Shown piece by piece: positions 1-12,133 of a DNA stretch of 64,000 bases (position 1 is its first letter; every line of letters starts with the position of its first letter). Below the pieces are notes generated by a model that saw nothing but the letters and a program-made list of their open reading frames with translations, searched no databases and was not told the origin of the DNA. The stretch lies in NCBI RefSeq assembly GCF_017591435.1, contig NC_059297.1:12308911-12372910 (forward strand), read 5' to 3'. The position numbers and the translations under genes are program-made. The DNA is from Portunus trituberculatus (taxonomy: Eukaryota > Arthropoda > Malacostraca > Decapoda > Portunidae).

Positions 1-563
1 TCATCATTTCCTCAGAATCTTGTGTTTTCCCTTACTCTTTGGTCCATCATATTATCTGTCATTAGGTTCAGGAATCTTTCTCCCCAGGCTTCTTCCCCTA
101 TACCACTTTCATAATTTTCCCAGTCCACTTCTTTACAGTTGAAATATCCTACTAATATCACTTTTCTCCTTTCCTTAATAATTCTTGTTAGACTCCTTAT
201 TGTGTCATCTATCATGTCTTTATATTCTTGATTGGTCCATGAATTTGTTTTTGGTGGCACATATGTTACAATGTTAACTTTTTTTTTATTAATATGCATC
301 TTAATATACAGTACTTCTGCTTTTCCGTCTCCACATTCCACTTGGTTTACCACCATCTCCTTCCTTGACATTATCATGGCTCCTCCTCCTCCTTTACCCC
401 CTGTCTCTCCTCCATACATTATACCTATTATCCAAGTCTATTTTGATTGCCTCATTTAGTTTTGTTTCAGCCAAGCATACAATATCGGGTTCTTCTTTCT
501 TTATGTAATCTCTTAATTTTAATTTACTTGATAAACCCGTCTATGTTCGTATACATCATTTTT
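1..563 (-). pseudogene. LINE endonuclease domain (partial)
   Basis: The minus-strand translation starts near 558 with a segment reading MYTNIDGF, continues through EEPDIVCLAETKLNEA (the E of the endonuclease core), then GGGGAMIMSRK, and ends with ILVGYFNCKEVDWEN, which matches the GDFN motif of LINE endonucleases but with Y in place of D. The enzyme would nick target DNA to prime reverse transcription. In-frame stops occur around 417-430 and 525, so the open segment 12-419 is only part of the domain. The remainder of ORF2 (reverse transcriptase) is outside the window. The family call rests on the ETKLN and FN motifs; the D-to-Y change, if real, would impair catalysis. Confidence 0.75.
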
Positions 564-749
564 AGTCTCTTACCTTTATCACTTTTAGTTAAACTTGTTC
601 CATTTTTTCCTCTTCCTTCTCTTTTATATACTATTTCCTTATCCTGTCTCCTAGAATTCTCCAAAAAAATGCCTTTTTTTCCTCTTCTGACCTTTCATTA
701 TTTTTCTCCCGTACTGCTGCTGCCAGTCCGTTGTATCTCTTCCTTTCTT

Positions 750-1267
<518 letters not shown>

Positions 1268-1716
1268 TTATCTTGGACTCTCCATGCTTGTACTTTTCTT
1301 AATCTTGTACTGTACTCTTTCCTCTTCTTTGTTTACTAGATCTTTCAGCTTCTCTTTTTCTTTCTCGGCTTTACCGAGTCCTTCCATCTGTTTCTTGTAA
1401 TTAGCTACTTCCTTTTTCAGTTCTTCGTTTTCCGCTCTTAGTCTAGCTTCATTTTCTTCCACTTTTTTTTTATCCTTTCTCTCAGTTTTTGAAACTCTTT
1501 TTCCTGTTCTTCATTCTCTTTCATACCCATACTCTCCTTTATCCATTTATCTAGTTTACGTTCAATAGTCAACACTCTCTTAAATAGTGAAGTATTTGCC
1601 ATATCAAAACCTTCGAATGCGCTTACTCTTACTCCCTCATCAACAAAGTCATCATTTTCTTTCATTTTTTCCCTAGTCTCATACCTGCATTTGGATGGAA
1701 TCTCTTCTTTACTCAT
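1268..1716 (-). pseudogene. LINE ORF1-like coiled-coil protein (two overlapping frames)
   Basis: Two minus-strand frames, 1438-1716 (92 aa) and 1268-1462 (64 aa), overlap by 25 bases and read as one lysine/glutamate-rich protein broken by a frameshift in an A-rich run. The first begins MSKEEIPSK and has a heptad-like stretch; the second contains LRAENEELKKEVANYKKQME, a clear coiled coil. A coiled-coil upstream of an endonuclease fits a LINE ORF1 trimerisation region or the N-terminal extension of a single LINE polyprotein. No zinc knuckle is visible. The ATG at 1714-1716 is only nine bases inside the left edge of the neighbouring transposon. Confidence 0.55.
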
Positions 1717-1725
1717 GATTCTCTA

Positions 1726-1905
1726 TAGCTAGGCGGATATATGACAAAAAATGGCCGAATTGTTCACTTTGGGTTAAAAGCATGGCATTTGGCACAAAGT
1801 TAGTCTAGACCCTTATGAAGATTTTCAGATATGGGGCCATCATGAATTCTGCCCAGGAAGCGAATGGCAGCCATTTTCCAATATGGCCGCCAGTAGAATA
1901 TTATA
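1726..1905 (+). repeat. Left terminal inverted repeat of the PIN-nuclease element
   Basis: Matches the reverse complement of about 5366-5530 with scattered mismatches and one short insertion near 1745-1752. The arms diverge inward of the shared GCCGCCAGTA block. Confidence 0.9.
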
Positions 1906-2378
1906 TGCCCCCTCCCTACGGTTTTTCGAGGACTGTTCCAAAACCAAAAAACAGGGAGCAAAAACCAAACCCACATCCTAAGAAGAATTCATAGGGCTTC
2001 TAACAAAAAAAAATAACATTGGAAATTGGTCAAAAAATGTGGGACTTATAACGTGTCAAAAGTCAAAATTTTCGTCACAAATCGACTATTTCGTAGGTAA
2101 CTCAGCTGTAGCTTTTATAACTAGCCCATTTTTCGCCCAAGGCGATTGATATTTGACATGGAGATTAACTTTACATCAGTTTATCTATTTATGAGGTCAA
2201 TGTCAGGTAAAGGTCATCTTAGGTCATGTCAGGTCAAATTGAAAAATATACGAAATAAATCCAGATTTTAATATCAGAAGTTCAAAAATGAATTTTTGTG
2301 GTCATAAAAAAATTTTGAACCCCAAAATGCTAGAATTTTGCTCCATTAACCCTATTCAGGCTTAATTGACCCTAAGAT

Positions 2379-4823
2379 TGGTTAGAGGATAGTGGATGGG
2401 TAGAGGCCCTTGTACAGGCAAAGGTTGCCTCTCCAGGCACCGCAGACTCCTTCTTAAAGGCAGCCCAAATTTTTCGTGGATGTTCACCAGGTGACAGCCT
2501 GTTGCCTGCATATCCTCATGAAGAAGGCCTATCTCCAGTATGCTGAAATGAAACCAGACCCTGATGATGTGAAGACATTTGAACAGTGGTGTGATGAGAG
2601 GAGTACTGAGAGTGTCCAGTTCTACTTCTGGTGTACGACCCTGCGGCTTGAGCTCCTTCTGATGACCTATGTCAGATCACTGCGAGAGTCTGACTTTGAT
2701 CTCTATGTTGAGATCTTGAGCAAGCTGATTCCATGGTTCTTTGCCCTAGATCATGTGAACTATGCTCGATGGGCATCTGTTCATGTGCGAGACATGATCA
2801 GTCTGGAACACATGCATCCAGAAGTTGTTGAGGATTTTCGCAATGGAGGATTCACTGTTCGTAAGAGCCAGCGCCCATTCTCTGCAATGGCCATTGATCA
2901 GGCACATGAGCAGAATAATGCAACCCTGAAAGAAGATGGTGGTGCTGTGGGCCTAACACAAAACCCTGAAGCATTCAGAAGATGGTCTGTTGCAGGTCCT
3001 GAGATGGCAAGGATGATTGCTGAATTTGAGTCTTCAGTGGAGGCTATGGAGAGCAAGCAGAGCAAAGAGATGAGGCACCTTGAACAGACTGCAAGCATTC
3101 AGAAGACGTTTGTCACACAGGTGTGTTCCCTGGTTGAGGTCATAACTGACATGGGGAATCCATTCATCGAGGAGAGCCAGGAGTTGATATGTCTTGACAC
3201 CCATGACATCATGGATGAAGAAGCTGCCAAGTCCGTTCGTCAGGCTGAAGAACTTGGAGTACAGCAGTATCAGTCCTTTGTTGAAGAGCGCCTCGTGAAT
3301 GGCAGCAAGCCTCTCAGTGACAGGATCACGAAGAACAAACTCCAACTGTTCGGACAACCTCCAGCAAGAGGCAAGTCCCAGTCCACGTCCAAGTTACAGT
3401 CTCTTAAGAGTGACTGCTCACTATTTTCGCGACTGTACATTGCGTGTCAATCACGAGACGGTGATCTAAATGAATTCTTCAGACACGAAAATCAGAGGTG
3501 CCCACCGTCTCTGTCTCAGGATGGCAAGTTACGCCAGGGCAAGAAGTCAGATCTTCTTGACTGCCTCACTAGCAGTGTTGAGTGTAGCATTGATGCTCCC
3601 GATTCTGATGCGATCATCCTCGATGGTGCTGCGCTTGTGAACATGCTGAAGCCAGTTGTTTGCACAACATTCAATGACTATGCAGACAAAGTCTTCTTGC
3701 CTTACATTGAAAAGCAGCTGGAGCGAGCAGACAGGGTGGATATAGTGTGGGACCAGTACCTTGAGAACAGCTTGAAGTCTGAAACCAGAAAGCGCCGCGG
3801 AAAGGGGATCAGACGCCGGGTTCAAGGGAACAACAACTTACCTGGCAACTGGCAGCAGTTTCTGAGACTTGATGCAAACAAGCAGGAACTGTTCACATTC
3901 CTGGCTAGATGCACAATGAAAATGCAGCACCGACCAGATGGAAAGCAGCTTGTTGCCACCCTAGGTGATGGTGTTCTTTGCAATCCACCAGATGAAAGCA
4001 TCACTGCAGCACTGAGCCCCTGTACTCAGGAAGAAGCCGACACAAGAATGCTGCTGCACACTGCTGATGCTGTCCGACAAGGATGCCAGAAGATTGTCCT
4101 GCGTACAGTTGATACCGATGTGGTGGTCCTGTCAGTCGCTGCAGTGCCAAGGCTACACTTAAAGCACCTGTGGATTGCTTTTGGGACTGGCCAGAACTTC
4201 AAATACATACCTGCCGACGAAATAGCATCTCGCATTGGTCCTGAAAGAGCCACTGCTCTACCTATGTTCCATGCTTACACAGGGTGTGATGTCGTCTCAT
4301 CCTTCACCAGAAGAGGGAAGAAGCTAGCATGGCAGACCTGGAATGCCTTTGATGATGTAACAGCCACGTTTGGTCTCCTGTGCGATGCTCCTGGAGAGAT
4401 AGATGATGAAGCTATGACCATGCTGGAGCACTTCACAGTCTTCCTGTATGACCGCACCAGTGACCTGGACAGCATTGACGAAGTGCGCCAGCATCTCTTC
4501 ACCAAGCGGGCATGCCAATGGAATCGCTGCCGCCAACGAGAGCTGCACTGGTGCAGCATGCCAAGAGGGCAGTCTACCAGGCTGGCCACATCTGGGGGCA
4601 AGCCTTTACTGCCGCTCCTGCCCTTCCATCTCCAGGAGACTGGGGTTGGACAGAGCCACCAGACTGGAAGCCACTGTGGACTACCCTTCCTGAGGCCAGC
4701 ATCTCCTCTCGAGAGCTGCTGTGCTGTGGCTGCAGAAAAGGTTGCAGAGGTCACTGCAAGTGCAACAAGGCGGCCTTGAGGTGTACTGCTCTCTGCCAGT
4801 GTGGAGGTGACTGTGAAAACTAA
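2379..4823 (+). pseudogene. PIN/FEN (XPG-like) nuclease with C-terminal CXC cysteine-rich tail; transposon protein
   Basis: The main frame 2476-4779 starts at GTG, not ATG, and two frame changes extend it. Upstream, frame 3 from about 2382 reads EDSGWVEALVQAKVASPG and joins near 2470. Downstream, frame 3 from about 4510 reads MESLPPTRAALVQ and ends in a cysteine-rich tail at 4719-4823 (CGCRKGC, CKC, CTALCQC). Motifs resemble the FEN/XPG branch of PIN nucleases: IILDG (Asp 3622), VDIVWD (Asp 3751) followed by LKSETRKRRGKG, EEADTR (4030-4044), VDTDVVVL (Asp 4111 and 4117), and TGCDVVSSFTRRGKKLAW (4279-4332), which looks like the helix-hairpin-helix region. The long N-terminal part (FSAMAIDQAHEQNNA, 2878-2922) is typical of a widespread invertebrate family of unnamed transposon-borne proteins known to me only by its recurring sequence. 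The nuclease assignment is motif-based inference. Two frameshifts make this copy probably inactive. Confidence 0.7.
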
Positions 4824-5365
4824 CAGTGACACTCACTGGGGCTATCGGCTGAGGCTCGGTGTGTACGGTACTGGACCGTCAGTGTATAGTTTGTGTAGTA
4901 ATGACATTTTGTACCCCACTCTTTGTGTATTGAGTGTATTGTACGAGTGTATTGTGTACCACTATGTATTACCTACATATAGGGCTCAAGTTCGCGTAAC
5001 GGTTCAGCTTTGTTTACGTATTTTTGAAGTAGGTTGTCCATATTCAACATATTATTAGGCCTTTCTCAGGGTCAGCAACCGCCTGATGACGGTCGGAGAT
5101 TGACTCGACCGAGCGATACTATGGTAATAAAACTTACCGAGGACAAAAATCCGAAAAAATATGATGTTTTGGGTAAAAAAGGGGTATTTCCCCTATTTTC
5201 GCAAAAATTGTCATTTTAAGGTCAACCAAGGTCATCATAGGTCATCATAGGTCAAATATGTAGTTACCCTCAGAACGTCATAATAAATATCTTATTAATC
5301 TGAAAGCATTTAATCCACTTTTAAACACGTTATGCTGACAAAATTACCCTGAATTAGGTTATGTA
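4824..5365. other. 3' untranslated part of the PIN-nuclease element
   Basis: No coding frame. It contains short repeats of AGGTCATCATAGGTCA (5220-5255). The same motif family (CAAGGTCA, TCAGGTCA) occurs near the left end at 2205-2240, so these may be subterminal binding repeats. Confidence 0.45.
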
Positions 5366-5530
5366 CATTTTACTGGCGGCCATATTGGAAAATGGCTGCC
5401 ATTCGCCTCCTGGGCAGAGTTCATGATGGCCCCATATCTGAAAATCATCATATAGGCCTAGCCTAACTTTCTGCCAAATGTCATGCTTTTAACCCAAAAT
5501 GAACAATTTAGTCATATATCCGCCTAGCTA
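5366..5530 (-). repeat. Right terminal inverted repeat of the PIN-nuclease element
   Basis: Reverse complement of the left arm, ending CCGCCTAGCTA at 5530, immediately followed by the CTA that also precedes the left end. Confidence 0.9.
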
Positions 5531-5894
5531 CTAAGGCTGGGCGCACATTGAGACGTAGACGACATAGCACAGAGCAGGGCAGAAAACTGCATCTCACTGG
5601 TTTAAACCTAAGCACGCATATAGACACGCAGGACAGCACAGCACAAGTACAGACTTGTGTCGGCCTGCGCGACACAGTCGTTTGAACACAGTTTCCTGTG
5701 CCATGTCCAGCGCAGCTTGAGAGCAACTCACTCTTTAGTACTCAACAATGTCATCCACGAAGCAACTCATAGAGGCTGTTCGCCATCAAAGAGTGCTGTA
5801 TGACACTAGTCATCCTGATTATATGAGAGGAACTTATTAGGACGAGTTATGGGCTCACATTGCATTGAGTCTACAATTAAAAGATGGTGAGTAT

Positions 5895-6368
<474 letters not shown>

Positions 6369-7092
6369 TCATGCGCATCTGTTGACATGTATTCTCAAGT
6401 AATTGTGAAGAACACAAGCCACCTTTATCATGTTATCAACTGTATCTACCTTTATAGTAAATGGCCGCATGAATACCCTGAATCGAGAAGCCAATATACC
6501 AAGGGCACACTCAACTGTTTGCCTTGTTCGTGACAGTCTGTAATTAAATACTTTATTCTCAAAATTATCCTTTGTCTTTGATTTAGGATATGGAAGCAAT
6601 AAATTATCTAGCAGTGGAAATGCAGCATCTCCAACAAATATATATGGCAATTCTCCTTGTACACCTTCAATGGGTTTTGGTTTAGGTATGTTCAAAGATT
6701 TGCTTACAATTTTCTTTCCCAGTGCAGAGTTGCTAAAAACATGTCCGTCACTAAAACGGCCCATGGACTATATAATTGTAGTGAATCTATATTCTGAGTC
6801 AACAGTGGCCATCAACACAACTGAAAATGTCTCCTTATAATTAAAGAAGGGTGACCCACTGTTTGATGGTTTTCGGATGCATATATGTTTTCCATCAATT
6901 GCACCCACACTATGTGGCAAGTGCCACTATTTTTCAAAATCACATGCCACTTTCTCCCATGTTTCCATTGTGGGTTCTGGTAAATAAAAAGGTTTCATGT
7001 TGTTCCACACAGCAGTTGCTACTTGACTGACGATGTTTGACATGGTCCGATCCCCCATTCTGTAGCTATAGGAATCTTCAGTAGCCAGATAT
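6369..7092 (-). pseudogene. HARBI1-like transposase exon (DDE_Tnp_4), Harbinger 1
   Basis: The minus-strand exon begins at 7092 after a TCTTTTCAG acceptor and reads YLATEDSYSYRMGDRTM, typical of the start of the HARBI1 catalytic exon. Catalytic landmarks: Asp in LMATVDSEYRF (about 6820), Asp in IFVGDAAFPL (about 6640), Glu in QTVECALGILASRFRVF (about 6520). The open part 6369-6764 is preceded by two in-frame TAG codons, one in the FEK-stop-WHLPHSVGAIDG segment and one just before SMGRFSDGHVF, where a few bases also appear lost. The 5' exon carrying the N-terminal helix region was not found. It lies wholly inside the MADF intron on the opposite strand. Confidence 0.85.
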
Positions 7093-7128
7093 CTGAAAAG
7101 ATATTAAGCTGGACTATAGTTTCACCCT

Positions 7129-7131
<3 letters not shown>

Positions 7132-7184
<53 letters not shown>
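7132..7184. repeat. (CT)n microsatellite
   Basis: About 53 bases of CT repeat just upstream of MADF exon 2, in its pyrimidine tract region. Confidence 0.98.
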
Positions 7185-7188
<4 letters not shown>

Positions 7189-7595
7189 GTAGTGTTAATT
7201 GTGTTCTATTTTGTACAGGGACTGCTGCAAAGGAGGCATGGTTGAAAATACGTAATTGTCATCGTGACGCCCTCAGAAGGCAAAAGAAATTAAAGGGTAC
7301 GAGTGGATCACGTGCTGTTGTGATTAACCGTTATGTTCCGGCGATCATATATGAACGATTGCATCAATGCGTCTGTAGCGACAGCGATCGTTCCCGTAAT
7401 CAAGAATTTTCGCGCCTCATGTTTGAGCTCCACGCGCGGTTTCTTGAGTCAGATGGCGAGTGGAAGTATCTGGCTTCTTTTTTCACCCGTAGTGTTGCCA
7501 CTAGCTCTGTATGGTTAGGGGTAACGAAGCTATCCTCCCATTCTGAGAGCGACACTTGGCAACCCCAGCGACCCGCCGTGTCGAAAGCACCCTGA

Positions 7596-8892
7596 TAAGA
7601 GCGAAGGGACGTCTCAGTTCATAACTCACTATGGAACAAGACAGATAATTTTTATTTAACAAAACCGATAATCCGTGCAACACTGCCATATCTCTCATTT
7701 CTTCAAGGAAAACGGAATAACTGTTCTTTATTCAATGCATGACCGCTAAAAAAAAAAAAAAAATTGGGTGAGGGACAAGACATAATATGCTATAGGTAAA
7801 TCAAATACAGTAAAGGTGCTGGTTATATAAGTGAAAATGAGGCTGATAATATACCTAATATTTACTATTATGTCCTCTTGAGATGCCCAGTGTAATATAA
7901 TGTGTGGAAAAGAAACACTGATAGGGTTGTGGTGCTGTGGTGTATATCTTGCTTTACACCGGGACAAATCCTCTTCACCATGTATCTGCTGTCCTCTTCC
8001 TCATTTGATTTATGGGTAAAAGTGGTCTTTGCAAGCTTTTTCTTTGAAGAAGTATTTATTAATTCTATAGACAAACTCCTTGGTTTGGCTGTGCAATACA
8101 CAGCAAGATGTTGAAGCGTCAGTGGCAACCAGATGAGAAGTGATTCGATTTGCACCTGCGTGGTGACCTGACTCCCCTCCTCCCCCTTCCACAAGGGAAA
8201 ATCCCACCTCAGGTTGAGTGGTAATGTCGTCCGTCCTGATATGCCACATAGTCATACATGTACATGAAATACCTTAATCTCATTTGGTATATAACACTTA
8301 TTTGTATCACCTGCTATTTAATGAATTAGTCAGAATATTCTTAGAATGCCAGTTGTTGATAATACTATGATTAAATAGCCATGAGTAGTATAGGCTGAAT
8401 GTTTTGGTTGGAAATCTGGCAGAATGGCAAACAGCACCCTATGGGTCAGTAAAATTTAGTTTTACTATAGCAATTCACACCAGCAGGCCTTGGGTCTAAC
8501 CTGCCCAGGAACCCAATTCACAGCAAATGCCACTCCAGTGACCCCACAGCCAAGAAATCAGGGTTCTTTACTTTATTACAAGTTTTGTAATTCATATATC
8601 AATAAAACAACCTATGGTGGTATCCAGCCTGTAGAAATGAAAAAAACATTGGCCTTTATTGACATGTTTATCGTGTTGTATGTATATTCCTCTGTGTGGC
8701 CATGTGGGAACTATGGTTTTATATATAAAAAAAAATTGCCATTACGGTCTAAAAAAATGTGGTTAGTATCTGACCAGTCTCATTGAGAAAAATCCATTAC
8801 TGTAAGGTCTGTTATTGCAAGGCACCATTTTAATATGAAAAATTACTATGTAGGTTTCTTATTTTGTCATTCCAAAATCACATATTCTAAAC
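7596..8892. other. Unassigned AT-rich stretch
   Basis: Holds an A15 run at 7749-7763 and short open frames on both strands (for example 7868-8194 minus). None has a motif I recognise. The part after about 8580 may be the decayed 5' region of the pogo-like remnant that follows. Confidence 0.4.
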
Positions 8893-9424
8893 ATGCATAA
8901 ATTGAGAAATTCCTGTAACTCCAAGATCATGATCATAACAAAACACATCAACACACCCTCAGCTATGGCAGCAAGAGGAAAAAAGATCGAGTTACCCAAT
9001 CTCCTACAAACTACAAGTAGTAGGTTATGCCAAAGCATGGCAATAGAGCAGCAGCAAGGGTTTTGGGCCCCACCTACAGAAAAAATTATACGTGTCTGGC
9101 GACAGCAAGAAGACCAACTCAAGAGCGCAAAGAAATGTAAATACAACCTTCGTTGCCCATCCCCATATTGGCCAGAACTTCAGGATGATATAAAAACATG
9201 GATGATAAATTAAAGAAATTCAGGGAGAAGTGTTTCTTACAAAATGATAATTCATGAGGCCAGGAAAGTAGAACTACAAGGAATACAGAACTTTTTAGGA
9301 ACAGAAGGTTGGTGTTACAAGTTTATGAAAAGGCAGGGTTTATATGCATACAAAAACATCCATTGCACAACAGATGCCTGCTAAGTATAAAGAAAGATAT
9401 TGGAATTTTGTAGATTTGTTATAA
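8893..9424 (+). pseudogene. pogo/Tigger transposase N-terminal remnant (CENP-B-type HTH)
   Basis: One frame from 8893 reads IIRVWRQQEDQLKSAKK, the end of the first helix-turn-helix, then YWPELQDDIKTWMIN. A TAA follows at 9211-9213, and the same frame continues as RNSGRSVSYKMIIHEARKVE and LGTEGWCYKFMKRQGL, the second (CENPB/Tc5-type) DNA-binding HTH. A one-base shift near 9350 leads to TSIAQQMPAKYKERYWNFVD. These are the classical landmarks of pogo-group transposases such as Tigger and Jerky. The DDE catalytic part is missing, since the foldback element begins at 9437. Relic only. Confidence 0.75.
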
Positions 9425-9436
9425 TTGCATGAAAAA

Positions 9437-9722
9437 AAATTGTAAGATTAAACAAATAGTTACCAAGTATGATGTTTGATCATAATTTCACGAACATTTT
9501 AACTGCGTCACTGAGGTACTACACGAGACGATCGTCATCCATTCCCCACGTCAGCCTTTTAGAGAGTAGGTTTGAGGAAGCAGTCAAACAAAAACCAAGA
9601 TATAGCATCCTATCGGGTCGGGCTGGCAGGGCATGTAGTACCTCAGTGATGCAGTTAAAAATGTTCGTGAAATTATGATCAAACATCATACTTGGTAAGT
9701 ATTCGTTTAATCTTACAATTTC
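9437..9722. mobile_element. Foldback element (~86-bp arms)
   Basis: The left arm 9437-9522 (TTGTAAGATTAAACAAATAG onward) is the near-perfect reverse complement of 9635-9722, separated by a loop of about 112 bases. A third, partial copy of the arm core (ACATTTTAACTG, GTCAC, GGTACT) lies just outside at 9729-9760 in left-arm orientation. No coding capacity. It lies between a Tigger relic and a MITE. Confidence 0.85.
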
Positions 9723-9766
9723 ACCTCACGACATTTTAACTGACGTCACCACGGTACTCCATGAGA

Positions 9767-10447
9767 GCTTTAAGGCGGCGACACACTAGAACTTTTCGTT
9801 CTTCTTTTTCTGTCAAATTTGTGACGACTGTCAACTTTTGTAGATGGTGGCTGTCATACACAAGCTTGCTTCCGCCTCTGCCGCGCTTGTCGATTGTAAA
9901 CAAACATGGCTCCTCATTCACCCCGGCAAGCCGTGGCTTTTTTGCACCTTATAATGTAATCAGCTGTTCTGTGATCCCAAAGGCAACGGTGACCTCTAAT
10001 ACTCTCTATGAGAAATTCGTCAGTGTGTTTTGTCCACTGCTCATCTTGGCCAGCTACTTGGAAGTTGCCTTGGAAATATTCAAAAGCATCGCACATTCGC
10101 ACTCCCCTGGAAATGTACACAAACAACTGAGGAACTTTTCATTGCTAGGCTAAAAGAAAAATAATATGTATACAAATATATATTCATCAACTCTTTAAAT
10201 TTCTTGTCATGATAATAGCATTCTTCCGTTTAACAAAAAAAAAAAATAAATAAAAAAAAAAATAAATAAATAAAATAAAAGTGTTGATTAGAAACCATAG
10301 TTCTTATTTTGACTAAAAATTGGCGCTAGACGAAAACGATGCGTTCCGTCTGATTCAAGACGACGGAATGAGTTGACGGAAGAGTAAAAAGACGACGGAA
10401 ATCGCCTGAGACGACGGAAAAAGTGCTAGTGTGACGCTGCCTTTAGA
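9767..10447. mobile_element. MITE with imperfect ~35-bp inverted ends
   Basis: The left end AAGGCGGCGACACACTAGAA matches the reverse complement of the right end (AAAGGCAGCGTCACACTAGC). The right subterminal region repeats GACGACGGAA several times (10358-10425), and the left holds related TTTTTCTGTC and GACGACTG pieces. The A-rich stretch at 10231-10280 lies inside. Target duplication unclear; Harbinger or hAT origin possible. Confidence 0.6.
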
Positions 10448-10949
10448 GTGATTCTTCAAACCACAAGCAAAAACCATAAGCCCTAAAGAAACCAAAGCCC
10501 GAATCAGGCTACAAAGGAACAAGCGAAAAATGGAATCCATGATACCAACCAAAAATTTTATTTGTCTGAACTGCCCAAGAGTAGATGCAGAAAAGGTAAG
10601 GCAAAACAGTCACAAAACAAGAGACATGTACACATAATCAAAGGACTGGAAGAAAACAAAGTTGTGACACAAAAACACAGAGGCCCTACCCTGGGAATAA
10701 TTACTCAATACAGAAGTATGACAAAAATCTATTATACATAAAGTCAACCCAAACAAAACATGACAAATAAACCCAGAGCCATGTGACAAAAAATTCAATG
10801 CACAGTGAAAAAACCCAGAATCCAAGAACAAAAGACCACACAGGGTCCACCAGCAAATACATGTTAAAAAGTAAACCAAGAACCAGAAGGCACAATCACG
10901 TGTAGACACTCAAACACATAAGAAATGAAAGTTATGAAAGAACTGCACT
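10448..10949. other. Unassigned stretch between MITE and DIRS-1
   Basis: No convincing coding sequence. It may hold the 3' noncoding end of DIRS-1, but I could not identify its terminal repeats. Confidence 0.3.
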
Positions 10950-10964
10950 TGCAAAAAGGTTACT

Positions 10965-12072
10965 AGGCTGGATTGTCTTTCTGTAGAATTTCACAAAAGT
11001 GGACTCCCTAGCCTATCCCACAGCAGAAACAATAGTGGCCAGAGAAAGCTTAAGGGTGGCTTTGCTGGACGAGGTAGACCTGGTGGAATGAGGGGAAAAA
11101 TATAGATAGATCAACACCTGCAACTCGCAAAATATCTCACATCCAACGGCGTAGGGTGCCCTGGGAAGCTAATCTTGTAGGCGGTTTAGTAGTAATGAAG
11201 AATCTAGTGATCAATCCCCGTGAAGACTTGGTTCTCTCTAGGTAGTCAGTAATGGCTGTGTAAACACAAATAGAAATATCTGGGGTGTAAGCATCAAAAT
11301 TTATCTCAGACAAATGATCACCTGGCCTAGAAGTCTTCAACAAGTCTTCTTAAAAGTGACACGGTAGGCAGAAACACACATATTCCTAATGTCAAGGAGA
11401 TGTAAAGCTTGGCCACGTTGGCCAGATGTCAGTAGCATTAAGATTACCAGCTTCCTGGACAATTGAATAGGAGATAAAGCATTGTTGGGACCTAGCTTCT
11501 GTAAATGCCTGAAAATTAAATCCGGGTCCCAGGTGGTACGACACCGCGACAAAGAAGGTCTCTCCAGAAAAACTCCTTTCAAAAACCTGCTGACTATCGG
11601 ATGCTGTCCTGCAGGCTGACCTTGGACCGAGGCGATGGCAGAAATAGCAGACCGAATGCTATTCATGGAACTATAACTGCGCCCTTGTCTCTTCCAAAAT
11701 TCAGATAACAAAAAATCCGACAAAGCACTTTTAGATGGGTAAAATGGATCAGTTTCCCGTTTGTCACATAAAAGCATCCATCTTTTGATATGTGCCCCAT
11801 ATTGAAGCTTTGTACTGGCCCTCCATGACTTAAGGAGAAAGTGGGCAGCCACTGAAACGCCCTGATGGCTGAAGGAATGCCTGATGATAACATCACAGTC
11901 AAAACTAACCTCCGACCCTGGGGATGAGAAAGAGAAGGGTCCTGTGGTAGAAAAATGGGGTTGGGAGGCAGCAAGAAAGGAGGGGCTGCCAACAGTTGCA
12001 GGGCCCTCGGAAACCAAACTTGGGTTGGCCATAGGGGCAGAATGGCAAGAACTGTCGCCCCCTCCACCTTGA
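10965..12072 (-). pseudogene. DIRS-1 tyrosine recombinase
   Basis: The frame 11337-12092 contains the N-terminal SAM-like part (LLKSWRASTKLQYGAHIKRW, SSMNSIRSAISAIASVQG) and the first catalytic Arg (MLLTSGQRGQALHLLDIRN, near 11400). The middle (11137-11343) follows in another frame. The C-terminal catalytic box is in a third frame at about 10970-11095: FSPHSTRSTSSSKA supplies the H-x-x-R and ESTFVKFYRK the nucleophilic Tyr. In the AVGW motif the Trp codon is TAG. The enzyme would integrate a circular cDNA intermediate into the genome. Two frameshifts and one stop make it nonfunctional. Confidence 0.85.
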
Positions 12073-12133
12073 TCTTCTCTAGGACCCTGCAAATGATGCT
12101 GAAAGGGCCAAAAGCATAAAGGTTTCCAGTGGA

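Larger units (their letters stand above)
1726..5530 (+). mobile_element. TIR transposon carrying a PIN/FEN-like nuclease gene
   Basis: A 3.8-kb unit bounded by inverted repeats of about 175 bp. The left end begins TAGCTAGGCGGATATATGAC and the reverse complement of the right end begins identically. Both arms share further blocks (for example GATATGGGGCCATCATGAA and CAGCCATTTTCCAATATGGC). The trinucleotide CTA flanks both ends (1723-1725 and 5531-5533), a candidate 3-bp target duplication. The interior has one long gene (about 2379-4823). No DDE motif was seen. It appears to have inserted exactly between the LINE relic on the left and Harbinger element 1 on the right. Confidence 0.85.

Noticed and set aside
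4275..4832. 185-codon minus-strand frame opposite the PIN-nuclease gene
   Set aside because: Antisense shadow of the plus-strand gene, with no family motif of its own.
7868..8194. 108-codon minus-strand frame
   Set aside because: No motif, no supporting neighbours or splice signals, and low-complexity flanks. I could not support it as a gene.
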